A stretch of 37,069 nucleotides of DNA, taken from the IMG/VR virus record IMGVR_UViG_3300048591_000451, positions 1-37,069 of that record. One strand, written 5' to 3'. Source of the DNA: a virus. The notes beneath the pieces were generated by a model that ran no database searches, was not told the DNA's origin, and saw nothing but the letters and a program-made list of their open reading frames with translations. A program made the position numbers and the translations under genes. Positions within the stretch are counted from its first letter, which is position 1. Every line of letters starts with the position of its first letter. Below, piece by piece: positions 27,499 to 35,589 of this stretch.

Positions 27499-29624
27499 TC
27501 GAAATACTCGTCTAAAGATGAATCATGATAAGTAACAACACAACGACAATTTATAACATTGCCGGCACTCGCACCGTGCGAGCTGTCTCTGGGAAAATCT
27601 AATCTTTCACCGCTAACATTAAAAGAATAACCCAAGTCAATTTCACCGTTCACAAAATCAACTGATTTGTGGTCAAAAGGTGAATTAATACCATCACGAA
27701 CTCGGTCATCATGTCCACTATGCCATTGCTTTTTGCTTAAAGGTGCAATCTTTTTTTGACTTTCTAAGGAAGCAAACGAAGTCGCCCTTAAACTTTCTGT
27801 TCGGGCAATTTTTTCAGCCCTATAAGTTGTCATATTTGAATCATAAAATTCATTTATAGCTCTGGTAGTATCTTGAATTGAAAGACCTTCTTTAACGCTT
27901 TCAATAATTACATTTTCAATTAATTTTTGTGTTTCTTTGTTTATATCAACAATCAAATTTCCAATTTTTATTTGCTTGAAATAATTATCCACATATTGAG
28001 CATATTCAGCTTTGAATAATCTTAACAAATTAATATCTGAATTTAATTTAGGAGTCTCTTTTGTTTCTATTCCTAGAAAACTAATAAAGTCTTTTTTTGC
28101 TTGCATTCTAGCTTTTAAAGCACTTTCAAAAGCAATATCTTTATAAATAATATTGTAAACTTCTTTTAATGCCTGAGTGGTTCGCTCTATAACTTGCTTT
28201 ACCATTTCGGAATATTGGTCAACAGTTGCAAGCGTTTTGGCTTTTTCTTCAATCTCTTTTAATTGAAATTCAAAATATTTATTAATAACTTCTTTTGATT
28301 CGTCAATCGCTTTATCCTCATTTCTAGTAAAGGCTTTTATTTGCAAATCAATATATTTATTTTTACATTCAAATTTTCTTTTTAATTTTGCATCATCTTT
28401 AAATAAAAAATTTTGTTGACCTTCAATAATTTGTTCTAATGTTTTGCCACCAATTATAATTACATTTCCATTGTCTATTGGTTTATGTCCTTTTAAAAAT
28501 CTTTTTTCATTAATTGTTAATTCATTAGATGAATCAATTTTTGACCACTCACTTTTTTTCTGTTCATGTAACGCTTCAACGCCAGTATCATCAATATAGA
28601 TTTTTAAGCCCATATTAAATTTAGGCATCAAGAAACGATTTAAAGCATCGACAATATTTGAAAGCAAAGGAAAAGCAGTATCATTATGCAAAGATAAAAC
28701 CGCTTGCGTATAATTAGCGAATGTTTGACTTTCGGTATCTCCAATTAATTGTGGAGGCACATTAAAAGCAGAACTAATTTCTCGTTTACTTGTTTTTTGT
28801 GCAACTGTAAAATCGGCATCTTTAGGGCTTAAACCTGTTTGAGTAAACTTTAAACCACCTTCTAATAATTTATTTTTACCAGCGTTTTGTACTCCGCTTT
28901 CCTCATTTATTTGTGATTTCAATCTTTCGAATTGTTCAGTGGTTAAATCATTTTCCGTGCTAAATATACCGGTCGGATTAACGCCATTTAAAAGTAAATT
29001 AACATTCCATTTTTTTGCGGAATTATCTACATCTATTGAATATCCACACGCATTAATTGCAGAAAATCCCTTAGTTCTGTCCAAAGGGTTAAACGATTTA
29101 AAGTGCATAAAATTATTTGAATCAAGTTTAATAGATTGATTCGCTCTTAATTTATATCCTACAATTTCACAACCAATTGCAGTTTCACTTGTAATTACTT
29201 CAATTTCTTTTCTTGTTAAAATAACTAATCGTTGTGGTTTACCTGCATTAATCCCATTTTCTGTACTAATAGCATAAATAAAGACTTCTCCATAAGTCTC
29301 ATAAAATCCTACAAACATTTCTAGCCAATCACTTTGGCAAAGATTTTTATCTGGGTAATCAATTAATTTGTAAAAATCGCTTTTTGTATCAATTTTTTCT
29401 GAATTGCTTTCAAGAGCAACATAGAGTCGCATTTGTAAAACGGCATTTATAATTTTTCTTATTGCTGAATATGTACTTGTGTTAAGGCAATAACCACTTT
29501 CTGCCAATATTTGCGAGTCTTGATTTAAGGAATAGTTTCCTGTGGCAGTTACTACCGACAACTTATAAGAAAGCGCCTGTATACCTTTTTTAAGAAAACT
29601 AGGAATTAAATTTGAGAATTGCAT
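27495..29624 (-). CDS. Portal protein fused to a MuF/SPP1 gp7-type domain
   Basis: This 709-residue protein joins two usually separate head proteins. Residues 1-410 are an HK97-type portal: STYSAIRKIINAVLQMRLYV, DWLEMFVGFYETYGEVFIYA, FNPLDRTKGFSAINACGYSI and KREISSAFNVPPQLIGD. Residues 420-590 are a long helical linker. Residues 599-705 are a MuF/gp7-type head morphogenesis domain with RAEKIARTESLRATSFASLE, KQWHSGHDDRVRDG, LDFPRD and the closing NCRC (692-695). The portal forms the dodecameric DNA channel; MuF-type proteins sit near it inside the head. The start ATG at 29624 has no strong ribosome binding site. The gene overlaps the protease start (ATGA). Confidence 0.9.
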   Translation of the reverse strand: MQFSNLIPSFLKKGIQALSYKLSVVTATGNYSLNQDSQILAESGYCLNTSTYSAIRKIINAVLQMRLYVALESNSEKIDTKSDFYKLIDYPDKNLCQSDWLEMFVGFYETYGEVFIYAISTENGINAGKPQRLVILTRKEIEVITSETAIGCEIVGYKLRANQSIKLDSNNFMHFKSFNPLDRTKGFSAINACGYSIDVDNSAKKWNVNLLLNGVNPTGIFSTENDLTTEQFERLKSQINEESGVQNAGKNKLLEGGLKFTQTGLSPKDADFTVAQKTSKREISSAFNVPPQLIGDTESQTFANYTQAVLSLHNDTAFPLLSNIVDALNRFLMPKFNMGLKIYIDDTGVEALHEQKKSEWSKIDSSNELTINEKRFLKGHKPIDNGNVIIIGGKTLEQIIEGQQNFLFKDDAKLKRKFECKNKYIDLQIKAFTRNEDKAIDESKEVINKYFEFQLKEIEEKAKTLATVDQYSEMVKQVIERTTQALKEVYNIIYKDIAFESALKARMQAKKDFISFLGIETKETPKLNSDINLLRLFKAEYAQYVDNYFKQIKIGNLIVDINKETQKLIENVIIESVKEGLSIQDTTRAINEFYDSNMTTYRAEKIARTESLRATSFASLESQKKIAPLSKKQWHSGHDDRVRDGINSPFDHKSVDFVNGEIDLGYSFNVSGERLDFPRDSSHGASAGNVINCRCVVTYHDSSLDEYFE

Positions 29625-29690
29625 TAAATATGCTCGGATTTTATTTATATCAATTAATGTTATCCGATTATTTATAAATATGCAAGAAAA

Positions 29691-31181
29691 TTAAAATGTT
29701 CTGACTTGTGCAGTCTTTTTATTTACTGCCCAATTTAATAATTGGGTTAAAGTGTCTACGCTGTCATCATGACTGCCAAAAGGAAAAGATTCGAGTTCAT
29801 CTATAAATTCAGCAATCCATGGAGCAGATTCTGGTATACTTACTCGTCCTTGTTCAATTATATTTGTAATAGCATAAGCCCTTGCAACTTTGTCTTTATC
29901 GACTCTTACCGCCTCAACTACAACTTTAAGGTCGTATTCTGTTCTTAACTGTTGTATAATGCTTTGCCCGCTAGCCTTATCCTCAATTAAAACTTTGTGA
30001 GGCTTAAAATTTTTAATATTAGCTCTGACCCTAGTAAATAGTTCAGGAAATCCCCAGCGACCTTTAGAAATATGCTTAATATAAAAATGGCTTATTCCTT
30101 CAATGATATATTCATAAGCAGTTAAGCAAACTGAATAATCGTTTTCCTCACCTTCTTTGAAAGCAGTATCAATGCTTTGCAGAATTCTAACTGGCTTTGG
30201 GTCTTCGGCTAATCTTTTGAAAAAATGTGGTTTTATAATATTTCCACTATCTGTATTAGGCTTTTGCTGAAACTGTGCATTGTATGCTCGCTCGCCTAAT
30301 TGTTTTTTTCTTTTGCGTAGAAATTCTTTATTTAATCTCTTTTCGCAAAGCACATCACCACATTTTCGAGAGTGAAGCAATTTTCCAGTCAGAGGCGAAT
30401 ACCAATCTTCGTCTTCGGTTGCCTCGGCTTTTAAAATTAACTTAGTCACCGATATTTCGTTTTCTTTTTCTATAACATCGCCGGCAATGTCTAAAGCGTG
30501 CCCCCTTTGTTGCATAATTATTTTTCTACTTTTTTCGGGGTCATTTTCACGAGTCGAAAATACTTGATTCCAAAAGTTTAAGGCAGTATTTCTTTTTGCT
30601 ACTGATTCAACTTCTCCCATGTCATTTAAATCGTCAGCAATTAATATATCGCCATTCATACCGGTAACTTTAGAGTCAACCGAAACTGAATTTCTCGAGC
30701 CTCCAAAATTTGTACGATAATTATTTTTTGTGTTTTGGTCTTCTGCTAAGTTATAATTTAAACCCCAATTAAGGCGATACCAATCCGAGAAAATTATCTT
30801 TCGACAATTTAAAGCATGTTCGACCGATAATTTATAAGTCGAGGAAGCACAAAGAAATTGCTCAAAAGGGTTTTCTATCCAATGCCATGCGTTTAATGTT
30901 GTTGAAACACAAACAGATTTCAAACTTCTCGGAGGCATACATATTAAAAGTTGAGTAATTCTGAAATCTTTAGAAAGCCCTGTTATATATTGCCTAGCGT
31001 TTTCATGCACCGGAATATTTTTTGCAACGCATTGCAGATAATCGCAAAGTAATTCTATGTGCCAATTTTCGACAAATTTATCACGAGGCTTTAATACTTT
31101 AAATGCTTGTTTTGTAAAGTCGTAAAGGCTTTTCTCGCAAAGAACCTTATTCAAAATAAAATCATCAAGCTTGTTTTTCAT
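29691..31181 (-). CDS. terL: Terminase large subunit
   Basis: This 496-residue protein is the ATP-driven packaging motor and headful/cutting nuclease. The Walker A region is LLICMPPRSLKS (residues 78-89), a known variant form with Lys88. Walker B is ILIADD (179-184), and the region around KIIMQQRGHALDIAGDVI (220-237) is the motor coupling segment. The nuclease domain carries Asp338 (QSIDTAF), Glu400-Asp401-Lys402 (VLIEDKASGQ) and Asp472/Asp473 (FGSHDDSVD). The length is normal. The start overlaps the ParB gene stop (ATGA). The sequence is closest in style to terminases with the GSHDDSVD ending found in many siphoviruses. The packaging mode (cos or pac) cannot be decided by eye. Confidence 0.95.
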   Translation of the reverse strand: MKNKLDDFILNKVLCEKSLYDFTKQAFKVLKPRDKFVENWHIELLCDYLQCVAKNIPVHENARQYITGLSKDFRITQLLICMPPRSLKSVCVSTTLNAWHWIENPFEQFLCASSTYKLSVEHALNCRKIIFSDWYRLNWGLNYNLAEDQNTKNNYRTNFGGSRNSVSVDSKVTGMNGDILIADDLNDMGEVESVAKRNTALNFWNQVFSTRENDPEKSRKIIMQQRGHALDIAGDVIEKENEISVTKLILKAEATEDEDWYSPLTGKLLHSRKCGDVLCEKRLNKEFLRKRKKQLGERAYNAQFQQKPNTDSGNIIKPHFFKRLAEDPKPVRILQSIDTAFKEGEENDYSVCLTAYEYIIEGISHFYIKHISKGRWGFPELFTRVRANIKNFKPHKVLIEDKASGQSIIQQLRTEYDLKVVVEAVRVDKDKVARAYAITNIIEQGRVSIPESAPWIAEFIDELESFPFGSHDDSVDTLTQLLNWAVNKKTAQVRTF

Positions 31182-31783
31182 TTGGCTTTATTTTTTTTAT
31201 TATCTATCGTAACGGATTTAATTTTATAGCCTTGAGCTAACAATAATTCATGATTAATTGTTTGCTCGTCCTTGTCTTCACATTCGATTTCAAGGAAGTA
31301 CTCAACATCTTTATTTGACGGTGTGTCTTTGGTTGGCTGACTAATTGGTGGTGTAACGATTTTAGGAATATCAGGAAATACAAATTCTTTCATGACATCC
31401 TCAACCTTGAACTCATTTAATTTGCAGAAATTAATCAATCCGTCTTGCGTCATAGTTCCAAATTGCGAAGTTAAGGCTAAAACCTTTTTCTTCGCTTGCT
31501 TTATGTTGTCTGCCTCGACTAATGACACTGGGATAAGTGGGATTTCGTAGCCTTCATCACGCATTTTTTTTAATGCAGTATGTCTTTGATGTCCTCCCAA
31601 AATATAATTTTTACCTTCATTTTGCCAAATAGAAATGGGCTCCGAAAATCCCAAGTCAGTTATAGACAATTTTATTTTTTGATAGTTTTCTTCACTAAGA
31701 TTTTTCAGGTCATGCTGAAAATGAATCATTTCTTCTATACTCATTAAATCAGCGCCCGAACAAACTATTTTTATTTGTTTCAC
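31178..31783 (-). CDS. ParB/Srx-like nuclease domain protein
   Basis: I choose GTG at 31783 as the start: it overlaps the HNH gene stop (GTGA) and has GGGGG 9 bases upstream, whereas the longer frame starts with TTG. The 201-residue protein has a ParB N-terminal-like domain: LSEENYQKIKLSITDLGFSE, the ParB box PISIWQNEGKNYILGGHQRH and TALKKM, with Gly-Gly-His-Gln-Arg-His as the nucleotide-binding core. Proteins with this domain are common beside phage terminases, sometimes with methylases, and some bind or cut DNA. The C-terminal 60 residues are unassigned. The start overlaps TerL (ATGA), so a packaging link is plausible. Confidence 0.8.
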   Translation of the reverse strand: MKQIKIVCSGADLMSIEEMIHFQHDLKNLSEENYQKIKLSITDLGFSEPISIWQNEGKNYILGGHQRHTALKKMRDEGYEIPLIPVSLVEADNIKQAKKKVLALTSQFGTMTQDGLINFCKLNEFKVEDVMKEFVFPDIPKIVTPPISQPTKDTPSNKDVEYFLEIECEDKDEQTINHELLLAQGYKIKSVTIDNKKNKAK

Positions 31784-32361
31784 TGTATATGCCCCCAATT
31801 AGTTCTGTTTTTTATTCTTCTTGCTTGCGTATCTGATATTGAATATTTATTGCAAATATCTTTATAGCTTAAATCTGAATTTCTAATCTCGATGACTTGC
31901 TTTTCTGTTAATTTACTTCTTCCGCTAGCAACACCAACAACATTTTTTTTGCCTAAAACATTTCTTGAATGTCTTTCGTTTTCTAAAACCGTACACCATT
32001 CTAAATTTTCTATTCTATTATTTAGTTTGTTTCCGTCTTTATGGTTTACAATATTTTTATTATCAACCAAATCAATAAATGTCATCGCAACCAATCTATG
32101 AACCGGCACAAATTTTCTTTTTCCGAAACCTTCATTTATCCATATTCTTTGGTATCCGTCTTTGTCTAAATATTTTTCACATATAGCCTTTGAATTACGA
32201 CTTAAAGATAAATTCACAACATGACCGGATTCATTAACAAAATAATTTTTATATATTGTTTGCCTATATCCACGAATTGACAAAAAATCTATAACATTTG
32301 CAATATTTTCTTTTGTTATTTTTTCGGGAAAATTTTTTAATAAAGCAATTTCAATCTGCAT
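31780..32361 (-). CDS. HNH homing-type endonuclease
   Basis: This 193-residue protein has the three-part build of free-standing phage homing endonucleases. A NUMOD4-like part comes first (NYFVNESGHVVNLSLSRNSK, then YLDKDGYQRIWINE, then VPVHRLVAMTFI). An HNH nuclease centre follows (VNHKDGNKLNNRIENLEWCT, with His107, Asp109, Asn113/115). A C-terminal helix-turn-helix ends it (KLTEKQVIEIRNSDLSYKDI, then ISDTQARRI). Such genes insert between phage genes and copy themselves by cutting phage DNA that lacks them. It overlaps the upstream lipoprotein gene by 11 bases and the ParB gene by 4. An HNH gene near a terminase can also aid packaging as HK97 gp74 does, but the domain set here fits homing better. 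Confidence 0.85.
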   Translation of the reverse strand: MQIEIALLKNFPEKITKENIANVIDFLSIRGYRQTIYKNYFVNESGHVVNLSLSRNSKAICEKYLDKDGYQRIWINEGFGKRKFVPVHRLVAMTFIDLVDNKNIVNHKDGNKLNNRIENLEWCTVLENERHSRNVLGKKNVVGVASGRSKLTEKQVIEIRNSDLSYKDICNKYSISDTQARRIKNRTNWGHIQ

Positions 32362-32707
32362 CGATAATTCCTTTTTCTAAAATTTCTTTTGTATTGTAAT
32401 TGAAAACCTCATACCTCAAATCTGAAAATGGGAAATAAATAATCAAATCTTTTTCACCATTAAAAAATTGTTTCGAATCATTTAAACCATATTCATTTAC
32501 CCAATTTATTTTAAGACAAATATAAGTTGAATCATCATTTAAAACTACTTTATACATTTGCCAAGAATCAGTTTTGAAATCTTTTTTGATTAAAAATGTA
32601 TAATTAATTTTTTGAATTTGTTGTTCTATCATAATTGTTTCTTGGTTATTTCCACCACCACAAGCAGATATTAAACCAAAAAGCATGATTGCTATTATAT
32701 TTTTCAT
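32351..32707 (-). CDS. Small lipoprotein, 118 residues
   Basis: The N-terminus MKNIIAIMLFGLISACGGGN is a clear lipoprotein signal with the lipobox ISAC at residues 13-16. The mature part of about 100 residues is beta-strand-rich (INYTFLIKKDFKTDSWQMYK, STYICLKINWVNEYGLND) with no known family. A lipoprotein among packaging genes is unusual; in other phages such moron-type lipoproteins block superinfection or alter the host surface. That role is a guess from the class. The start overlaps the upstream stop (ATGA). Confidence 0.7.
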   Translation of the reverse strand: MKNIIAIMLFGLISACGGGNNQETIMIEQQIQKINYTFLIKKDFKTDSWQMYKVVLNDDSTYICLKINWVNEYGLNDSKQFFNGEKDLIIYFPFSDLRYEVFNYNTKEILEKGIIDAD

Positions 32708-33045
32708 TTTGCCATTTCCTTTATAGTTAATTCAATTGCTTTTCTGATAGACTCGTGCAGGGCTTCTATTAAAATTTCGAATGGTGTTTTTATCACAAAT
32801 TCATAGGATAAGATTGCCTCAACGAATCGCCGTGAATTTTTATTTGTAGAAAAAACTCTTACATGTACTCGTCTTATATTATGGTAAAAAACGATAATGT
32901 ATTTTTTTATTTTATCGCCTAAAGCTTCTAACAAAGCGGAAACGATGAATTGATTTTCTTTTTCAATGTTTTTATATAAAGCTTCTTTGAAAAGCTTATC
33001 GTTCTCATTCATGCAAAAATAAACGATGTAATTATCGTCAACCAT
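32704..33045 (-). CDS. Hypothetical protein, 113 residues
   Basis: No family is recognised. The sequence alternates helices and strands (FKEALYKNIEKENQFIVSAL, KYIIVFYHNIRRVHVRVFST) and ends in a helix (IEALHESIRKAIELTIKEMA). There is no signal peptide or membrane segment. It follows the TerS-like gene by 17 bases behind an AAGGGGG ribosome binding site, and its stop overlaps the lipoprotein start, so it is expressed with both. Confidence 0.55.
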   Translation of the reverse strand: MVDDNYIVYFCMNENDKLFKEALYKNIEKENQFIVSALLEALGDKIKKYIIVFYHNIRRVHVRVFSTNKNSRRFVEAILSYEFVIKTPFEILIEALHESIRKAIELTIKEMAK

Positions 33046-33062
33046 AAAGCCCCCTTAAAACT

Positions 33063-33476
33063 TTACTTCTCTTTTTTAGCTTTTTCGCTAAGTCTCTTTA
33101 ATTCTCTTAACTCATCAACGCTTAAATTAGAAAAATCTAGAGCTGTTTCCTGCATTATACGCAATTCCCCCAAATGCTCAACCTCTGTCTTTTCGACATA
33201 ACCTCTAGATTTCATTCTTGTTTTGAGCATGAAAATAAGCATTGAAGTATCACCACCATTATTTAAGGCTTTTGCAATTGCAGTTGTTTCGATATTATCG
33301 TCAATCTGCATTCTTAGGTCATCGATATTTTCACGAAATAAAGCATCTTTTGTATACCATTGATAATAGGCGCTTCTTGAAATATTGCACATTTGGCAAG
33401 CCCTAGCAATATTTGAAAAGCTCATTGCCATAGCTTTTACAAGCGCCTGTTTTTTAGGTGGTAATTTTTTTGCCAT
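33063..33476 (-). CDS. Terminase small subunit-like helix-turn-helix protein
   Basis: This 137-residue protein is a phBC6A51-type helix-turn-helix protein, a group that includes small terminase subunits. The N-terminal DNA-binding part is KQALVKAMAMSFSNIARACQ then MCNISRSAYYQWYTKDALFR (residues 9-48). The following helix pair (IDDNIETTAIAKALNNGGDT then SMLIFMLKTRMKSRGY) is typical of the family, with the KSRGYVEK ending. The Glu/Leu-rich C-terminus may contact the large subunit. It is four genes upstream of terL, with other genes in between. As a TerS it would recognise phage DNA and start packaging. Confidence 0.75.
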   Translation of the reverse strand: MAKKLPPKKQALVKAMAMSFSNIARACQMCNISRSAYYQWYTKDALFRENIDDLRMQIDDNIETTAIAKALNNGGDTSMLIFMLKTRMKSRGYVEKTEVEHLGELRIMQETALDFSNLSVDELRELKRLSEKAKKEK

Positions 33477-33482
33477 TTGAAT

Positions 33483-33860
33483 TTAATCCTTAAACAGATT
33501 TCCTTCTTTTATTATATCGTCTTTTCTGCCAAAGCGTTCATGAAAACTTAATTCCTTTATTTCTTGCTTAGTTTCAAGTTCTAATTGACCTACTCTTATC
33601 TTATATTTCTTTCCTCTTAGTTCTGGATTTTCTTCTTGTATCTTTTGGCGAACTCTACGAATAGATTCAGGATTAGACAACAATCCTTGAGCTAAATATT
33701 CCAAAAATTTATTAGCAAATGTATTGTATTGAGAACTAAATTCGCCTACTTGTTCTAAGTCTTCCGCCCAAATTATTGATAACAACAAATTATCATTATC
33801 CCTAGTTTCTTCTTTTGTTATTAATAAATCTTTAATCCTTTGATAAACTTTCTTAAGCAT
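33483..33860 (-). CDS. Hypothetical protein, 125 residues
   Basis: No family is recognised. The protein is helical and charged, with a Leu-rich middle (NTFANKFLEYLAQGLLSNPE) and an RRVRQKIQEENPELRGKKYK block that may bind nucleic acid. The start ATG at 33860 has an excellent AGGGGGAAA ribosome binding site and lies 40 bases inside the end of the previous gene. It stops 6 bases before the TerS-like gene, so a role in packaging or virion assembly is possible by location. Confidence 0.55.
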   Translation of the reverse strand: MLKKVYQRIKDLLITKEETRDNDNLLLSIIWAEDLEQVGEFSSQYNTFANKFLEYLAQGLLSNPESIRRVRQKIQEENPELRGKKYKIRVGQLELETKQEIKELSFHERFGRKDDIIKEGNLFKD

Positions 33861-34129
33861 ATTTTCCCCCTTAAAAAAAACACTTTTAAAATTTTGATTA
33901 AATTATACTCTTTTTTGACTTCTAACTCAAACGGTTTTGGCACTAACGAAATACAAACTACTTTTAAAGAGCTTGGGTCAATAATTCCATTAGTTATTTT
34001 AGTGTATGAATACCCAATACTTATATTATAGTGCTTTAAATTAATGCCGTCATTCAATTGTATTTTGTCATCGTCCATAACACCGACAACCTTATCATAT
34101 TGGTAGTTGTTTAATATCGGGAATTTCAT
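33821..34129 (-). CDS. Hypothetical protein, 102 residues
   Basis: I choose ATG at 34129 because GGGAGTGG lies about 6 bases upstream; a GTG five codons earlier also keeps the frame. The N-terminal 80 residues are strand-rich (YDKVVGVMDDDKIQLNDGIN, YNISIGYSYTKITNGIID), and the last 25 are basic and hydrophobic (KVFFLRGKICLRKFIKGLKI), possibly membrane- or nucleic acid-associated. The last 40 bases overlap the next gene in another frame. A 21-codon ORF upstream (34132-34197) ends just before it but lacks a ribosome binding site and is probably not a gene. Confidence 0.5.
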   Translation of the reverse strand: MKFPILNNYQYDKVVGVMDDDKIQLNDGINLKHYNISIGYSYTKITNGIIDPSSLKVVCISLVPKPFELEVKKEYNLIKILKVFFLRGKICLRKFIKGLKIY

Positions 34130-34200
34130 TTTCACCACTCCCACTCTTTCCTTTTTCTTTTATCCCTGTAATTTTTAACAAATTTCATTTTTTTCATTTT

Positions 34201-34350
34201 TTATTTTACTTTTTGTGCATTATCATAATCGTCGTCAAAACTTGGCGGTAGTTTCGCATATGCAGTTTCTTTAACTAACGCTATATGCTGACAGCCACTT
34301 AAGCCGCAAGGACATTTGTTCATAAAAACCTTTCCTTCATCGGTTTCCAT
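34201..34350 (-). CDS. Small Cys/His protein, 49 residues
   Basis: This short ORF starts with ATG at 34350 after a GAGGGGAA ribosome binding site and ends with TAA at 34201. It carries a metal-binding-type cluster CPCGLSGCQH (residues 13-22), followed by an acidic end (SFDDDYDNAQ). It starts one base before the stop of the upstream gene's codon region, so it is tightly packed and likely translated. Small zinc proteins of this kind are common in phage early regions; function is unknown. Confidence 0.6.
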   Translation of the reverse strand: METDEGKVFMNKCPCGLSGCQHIALVKETAYAKLPPSFDDDYDNAQKVK

Positions 34351-34351
34351 T

Positions 34352-34723
34352 TTAATTCCCCTCAAATTTAATTGAATCCGCCAATTTTGACATTTTCACA
34401 TTAAAAAGATTGACATAAAACAAATCCATTCTTTCTAATATTTTTGAATGTATCTCTTTCGATATTTTGCTTTCATCTCTGAAACGAGTCCACAATTTAT
34501 TTTCACAATCTAAGCCGTAATATTTTTTATCTTTGCTCATTTCTATTTTATCACTTAGATTTACACGCTTTTCAAACTTATTTAAAAAGTCAATGCTTAA
34601 TTGTATTTCTTCATCAAAAGCATTATTCGTTTCGTCTATACAAAGTCTTGATATTTTACTCTTTTTAGATTCCAAAAATTTTGATACTTCTTCTTCTATT
34701 TTGAATAAGTGAATGTTTTTCAT
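34352..34723 (-). CDS. Hypothetical protein, 123 residues
   Basis: The start chosen is ATG at 34723, which has GGGGGG 8 bases upstream; the longer frame uses a TTG 11 codons earlier. The sequence is helical and charged: HLFKIEEEVSKFLESKKSKI, NAFDEEIQLSIDFLNKFEKR and then a C-terminal helical part (SKEIHSKILERMDLFYVNLF). A short middle (KDKKYYGLDCENKLWTRFRD) looks strand-like. No family is recognised. It is tightly packed between two small genes. Confidence 0.55.
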   Translation of the reverse strand: MKNIHLFKIEEEVSKFLESKKSKISRLCIDETNNAFDEEIQLSIDFLNKFEKRVNLSDKIEMSKDKKYYGLDCENKLWTRFRDESKISKEIHSKILERMDLFYVNLFNVKMSKLADSIKFEGN

Positions 34724-34724
34724 T

Positions 34725-34891
34725 TTAATTCCCCCCTTTTGGTATAATAAATTCAAGATTATTCATTTTGCACATTTCGATAAAAAGTTCTTTTTCGGTT
34801 TTGAATAATAATTTAGAAAACCAACCGTCACATTTCTATTGCAGATGAAGTTGTAAATAAATTCGTAGTCTTTTGATAAGTTGTAGCTCAT
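34725..34891 (-). pseudogene. Small gene apparently broken by a frameshift
   Basis: The ATG at 34891 overlaps the upstream stop (ATGA) with AGCAGGTG before it, and the frame reads MSYNLSKDYEFIYNFICNRN before turning into unlikely sequence and stopping at 34763. Another frame picks up at about 34834 with KCDGWFSKLLFKTEKELFIE and MCKMNNLEFIIPKGGN and ends at 34725, right at the ribosome binding site of the next gene, as real genes here do. Joining the two with a one-base shift near 34830-34836 gives a natural protein of about 55 residues. The shift could be a real mutation, a sequencing error or, less likely, recoding. If the frames are not joined, the first frame is a 42-residue ORF. Confidence 0.45.
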
Positions 34892-35247
34892 TGTTCACCT
34901 GCTTTCTTTTTTTGTTCTTCAAACCAAGCGATGAATCGGTCTTTTTCTTCGTCTTTCAAAATGAAATTTCTGTCTCTCTGGCAATAAATAGCAATAGATT
35001 TTCCGTCATATTCGAACTCTTTGCTAATACTATCTATTTCAGAGTATTTAATTCTAACCCAGCCGTATTCTTTTTTGCTATCAAAAGTAAAATCTTCCGC
35101 CTCCTCTTTCGAGTTCAGCTTTTCATCCGATGTGTTTTCGCAAATTTCTTTATAGCGTTGCTTTAAAACTTCCAATTCTGTTGTTTTGATGGCCATAAAC
35201 CAACCATTTTTTATTATATAATTCAATACAAATTCTCTTTCAGTCAT
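34888..35247 (-). CDS. Hypothetical protein, 119 residues
   Basis: No family is recognised. The protein begins with a helix (TEREFVLNYIIKNGWFMAIK), continues charged and helical, and then shows strand-like parts (YGWVRIKYSEIDSISKEFEY, KSIAIYCQRDRNFILKDEEK) before a basic C-terminal helix. The start at 35247 overlaps the preceding stop (ATGA), and its own stop overlaps the next start (ATGA), so it is translated in a coupled series. It has no signal peptide or membrane segment. Confidence 0.55.
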   Translation of the reverse strand: MTEREFVLNYIIKNGWFMAIKTTELEVLKQRYKEICENTSDEKLNSKEEAEDFTFDSKKEYGWVRIKYSEIDSISKEFEYDGKSIAIYCQRDRNFILKDEEKDRFIAWFEEQKKKAGEQ

Positions 35248-35426
35248 TTTAATCCTTTCCCTAAATATTTTTCACAATATATTTCAACTGATTTTTTCTT
35301 GGATACGCCATTTCCAATTTTAGATAGCATTATCTTATTACCACAAAACGGACATGGCTTTAATTTATCTGTAAACTCTCTATTGTTTGTTAACTTAAAG
35401 TAAAAACAAAAATCGGTTGATGTCAT
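35244..35426 (-). CDS. Lar-like small zinc-finger protein
   Basis: This 60-residue protein has the CPFCG motif (KLKPCPFCGNKIMLSK, about residues 22-37) found in the restriction alleviation protein Lar family and related small phage zinc proteins. A second Cys pair is incomplete: only one more Cys is present in the C-terminal part (EIYCEKYLGKG). Lar-type proteins reduce host restriction in Rac prophage, but many family members have no tested role. The start ATG at 35426 has AGGCGGAG upstream and lies inside the end of a 42-codon ORF in another frame. Confidence 0.6.
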   Translation of the reverse strand: MTSTDFCFYFKLTNNREFTDKLKPCPFCGNKIMLSKIGNGVSKKKSVEIYCEKYLGKGLK

Positions 35427-35523
35427 TCTCCGCCTGCTTTCTTAAAATGGAATGTCTTCTTTTACATAAAATATAAAATATCTTATTACCGTCTTTTGTT
35501 TCAAAATAATTCTCGTTGTTCAT
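35395..35523 (-). CDS. Short hypothetical ORF, 42 residues
   Basis: The ATG at 35523 has a very good GGGAGTT ribosome binding site 8 bases upstream, at the expected place after the terminator at 35550-35577. The product (MNNENYFETKDGNKIFYILC and a basic end) is not recognised. Its last 32 bases overlap the start of the Lar-like gene in another frame. It may be a real small gene or the damaged N-terminal part of a longer one. Confidence 0.45.
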   Translation of the reverse strand: MNNENYFETKDGNKIFYILCKRRHSILRKQAENDINRFLFLL

Positions 35524-35549
35524 TTTTTTAACTCCCTAAGTTAAAGTTC

Positions 35550-35577
35550 AAAAAAAGGCACTGCCTAAGCAATGCCT
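35550..35577 (-). terminator. Intrinsic terminator after the DUF2303-like gene
   Basis: An 8-bp stem, GGCACTGC (35557-35564) with GCAATGCC (35569-35576), encloses a 4-base loop and is followed on the minus strand by seven T residues (35550-35556). It lies 13 bases after the stop of the 274-residue gene. Confidence 0.85.
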
Positions 35578-35589
35578 TCATTATTTTAT

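Noticed and set aside
34132-34197. A 21-codon basic ORF between two small genes
   Set aside because: It has no ribosome binding site, and it is too short to judge.
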